Shown in pieces: positions 6,265 through 7,760 of a stretch of DNA of 7,760 nucleotides (positions are counted from its first letter, which is position 1; the number at the start of each line of letters is the position of its first letter). The notes under the pieces are model-generated. The model saw nothing but the letters and a program-made list of their open reading frames with translations, was not told the DNA's origin and searched no databases. Source of the stretch: Deltaproteobacteria bacterium (GTDB taxonomy: Bacteria > Desulfobacterota_C > Deferrisomatia > Deferrisomatales > JACRMM01); the NCBI GenBank assembly GCA_016218905.1, contig JACRCS010000256.1, forward strand, positions 1 through 7,760, in the 5' to 3' direction. The position numbers and the translations under genes are program-made.

Positions 6265-6485
6265 TGAACTGGTGGCAGCTCCACGGGGCGCAGGTGATCT
6301 CGGCCCTCGTCTTCTCGGCCATCGGAATCGGAGTGTTCGGCCTCTTTTTCCTGATCCTCCCAAGGATCCTCCCCTTCTCCCTGAAGAAGGAGATCGAGGA
6401 GGATCAGAACGTCGCCCTCGGGATCGTCATCGCGAGCATCGTGATCGGGATGGCCATCATCATCGGGCAGGCCATCGGCTCGTGA
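6264..6485 (+). CDS. DUF350 family small integral membrane protein
   Basis: The 73-aa protein has two predicted TM helices (about residues 10-33 and 49-71) joined by a charged loop, FSLKKEIEEDQ. The segment QNVALGIVIASIVIGMAIII matches the DUF350 pattern of a charged loop, an Asn, an Ala and then a Gly-rich helix. Many DUF350 proteins, such as E. coli YjfL, have about four TM helices formed by two copies of the unit. This one has a single copy, so it would need to oligomerise to form a comparable bundle. The start is set by the Shine-Dalgarno at 6253 and the one-base overlap with the previous stop. The family has no settled function, although it recurs near polyamine-related and stress genes. 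Here it lies 4 nt before the spermidine synthase-like gene. Confidence 0.85.
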   Translation: MNWWQLHGAQVISALVFSAIGIGVFGLFFLILPRILPFSLKKEIEEDQNVALGIVIASIVIGMAIIIGQAIGS

Positions 6486-6489
6486 CCTG

Positions 6490-7760
6490 GTGACGCCGAG
6501 CCCGGTCCGTCCGGGACCGGTCTACCTGACGGTCCTCGTCATCGCCACCTGTGGGCTCGTCTACGAGCTCGTGGCGGGCGCGTTGGCGAGCTACCTCCTC
6601 GGGGACACCGTCACCCAGTTCTCCCTCGTCATCGGGATCTACCTGACGGCGATGGGGGCCGGGGCGTGGCTCTCGAAGTTCATCGAGCGGGGTCTCGCGC
6701 GGCGCTTCGTCGAGATCGAGATCGCCGTGGCCTTCCTCGGCGGCTTCTCGGCGCCGATCCTCTCGTTCGCCTTCCTCTCCCCCCGCTGGTTCCACCCGGC
6801 CTTCTACGGCCTCGTCTTCGGGGTCGGGACCCTCGTCGGCGTCGAGATCCCCCTCATGCTCCGGCTCCTGCGCCGGTCCGTCGCCTTCAAGGACCTCGTC
6901 GCGCAGGTCCTCACGTTCGACTATCTCGGCGCCCTCGCGGCGTCGCTCCTCTTCCCCCTCGTCTTCGTCCCGCACCTCGGCCTCTTCCGGACCTCGCTCC
7001 TCTTCGGCCTCCTGAATGTCGTCGTCGCGTTCACGTCGATCCGCCTCTTCCGCGAGGAGATCGGCGCTCCCGGGGGCCTCCTCGCGAAAGCCGCGATCGT
7101 CACCGCGCTCCTCCTCGGCGGATTCGCCGCCGCGGACCGCCTCTCGGACCTGGCCGAAGAGCAGCAGTACGCCGACGACGTCCTCTTCGCGAAGTCGTCG
7201 CCGTACCAGCGCGTCGTCCTGACGAGGAACAAGGCCGGCTTTCAGCTCTTCCTGAACGGCCACCTGCAGTTCTCCTCCGTCGACGAGTACCGCTACCACG
7301 AGGCGCTCGTCCACCCCGCGTTCGCCGTCGTCCCCGGCGCCCGGCGCGTCGCCGTCTTCGGCGGCGGCGACGGCCTCGCGGTGCGAGAGGTGCTGCGCCA
7401 CGGCTCCGTCGAGTCGGTGACCCTCGTCGACCTCGACCCGATGGTCACCCGCCTCGCGCGCGAGAACCCGCTCTTCGTCGGCCTCAACGGCGGCGCGCTC
7501 CTCTCGCCGAAGGTCACGGTCGTCAACGACGACGCGATGGTGTGGCTCGAGAAGGTGACGGACCTCTTCGACCTCGTCTTCGTCGTCTTCCCCGACCCGA
7601 ACGGCTTCGCGGTCGGCAAGCTCTACACGAAGCGCTTCTACGGGCTCCTGAGGAGGCGCCTCGCGCCCGATGGCGCCTTTGCCGTCCAGTCGACCTCGCC
7701 CCTGTTCGCGAGGAAGTCGTTCTGGATCATCGACCGGACGATCCAGGCCGCCGGCTTCGC
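6490..7760 (+). CDS. Membrane-embedded spermidine synthase-like protein (3' partial)
   Basis: 423 complete codons are visible from the GTG at 6490, 4 nt after the DUF350 stop; the gene runs off the window. The N-terminal half has about seven TM helices up to about residue 216, with family-typical stretches GLVYELVAGALASYLLGDTV and FDYLGALAASLLFP. The C-terminal half is an aminopropyltransferase-type Rossmann domain: SSPYQRVVL, LNG (N256) with Q260, DEYRYHE (265-271), GGGDG (291-295), VDLDP (D314, D316) and NDDA (D347, D348). These bind decarboxylated S-adenosylmethionine in spermidine synthases, which transfer its aminopropyl group to putrescine. The usual D-x-x-D-P motif reads VFPDP here: Val366 replaces the Asp implicated in amine deprotonation, while Asp369 is kept. 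Substrate and activity are therefore uncertain. No AdoMet decarboxylase gene is in the window. There is no clear Shine-Dalgarno, so translation is probably coupled to the DUF350 gene. Confidence 0.88.
   Translation, partial: MTPSPVRPGPVYLTVLVIATCGLVYELVAGALASYLLGDTVTQFSLVIGIYLTAMGAGAWLSKFIERGLARRFVEIEIAVAFLGGFSAPILSFAFLSPRWFHPAFYGLVFGVGTLVGVEIPLMLRLLRRSVAFKDLVAQVLTFDYLGALAASLLFPLVFVPHLGLFRTSLLFGLLNVVVAFTSIRLFREEIGAPGGLLAKAAIVTALLLGGFAAADRLSDLAEEQQYADDVLFAKSSPYQRVVLTRNKAGFQLFLNGHLQFSSVDEYRYHEALVHPAFAVVPGARRVAVFGGGDGLAVREVLRHGSVESVTLVDLDPMVTRLARENPLFVGLNGGALLSPKVTVVNDDAMVWLEKVTDLFDLVFVVFPDPNGFAVGKLYTKRFYGLLRRRLAPDGAFAVQSTSPLFARKSFWIIDRTIQAAGF

Noticed and set aside
6460..7401. Minus-strand open frame opposite the spermidine synthase-like gene
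   Set aside because: It is highly charged and low-complexity. The plus frame is a clear seven-TM protein with an aminopropyltransferase domain.

Overview
This is a GC-rich (about two-thirds G+C) bacterial segment in which every gene lies on the + strand. Codon use is uniform (strong preference for C or G in third position), with no mobile-element, tRNA, rRNA or CRISPR signal. The gene types (a Ser/Thr kinase-receiver fusion, a Pit/DUF47 phosphate module, a lone membrane histidine kinase and a membrane spermidine synthase cassette) and the GC-rich style suggest a large-genome Gram-negative such as an acidobacterium or a member of the Myxococcota. That assignment is inference; no taxonomic marker is present.

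Layout. (1) 1-837: the 3' end of a Ser/Thr protein kinase gene whose product ends in a Pro/Ala-rich linker and a partly degenerate receiver domain. (2) 914-2529: a two-gene operon for low-affinity phosphate uptake, a DUF47 (PhoU-like) accessory protein followed 5 nt later by a Pit-family transporter. The Shine-Dalgarno of the first gene is one arm of a perfect 6-bp inverted repeat. (3) 2585-4039: a six-TM sensor histidine kinase with no partner regulator in view. Its upstream gap has a possible promoter whose spacer is filled by a 17-bp dyad. (4) 4089 to the end: a tightly packed membrane cassette made of a large protein with duplicated zinc ribbon/DUF4178 units and two TM helices, a 56-aa membrane or secreted small protein, a 73-aa DUF350 protein, and a membrane-embedded spermidine synthase-like protein cut by the window edge.

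How the genes work together. The DUF47 and Pit proteins form a recognised phosphate (metal-phosphate) transport pair. The last four genes are joined by a 7-nt gap, a 1-nt overlap and a 4-nt gap, so they are almost certainly co-transcribed and probably act together at the membrane. A role in polyamine chemistry or envelope stress is plausible from the spermidine synthase-like member and from the E. coli yjf locus, where a DUF350 protein sits near a glutathionylspermidine synthase homologue. The precise function is unknown. The spermidine synthase-like protein has Val where aminopropyltransferases carry a catalytic Asp, so its reaction may not be canonical. This cassette is the best candidate in the window for an under-described system.
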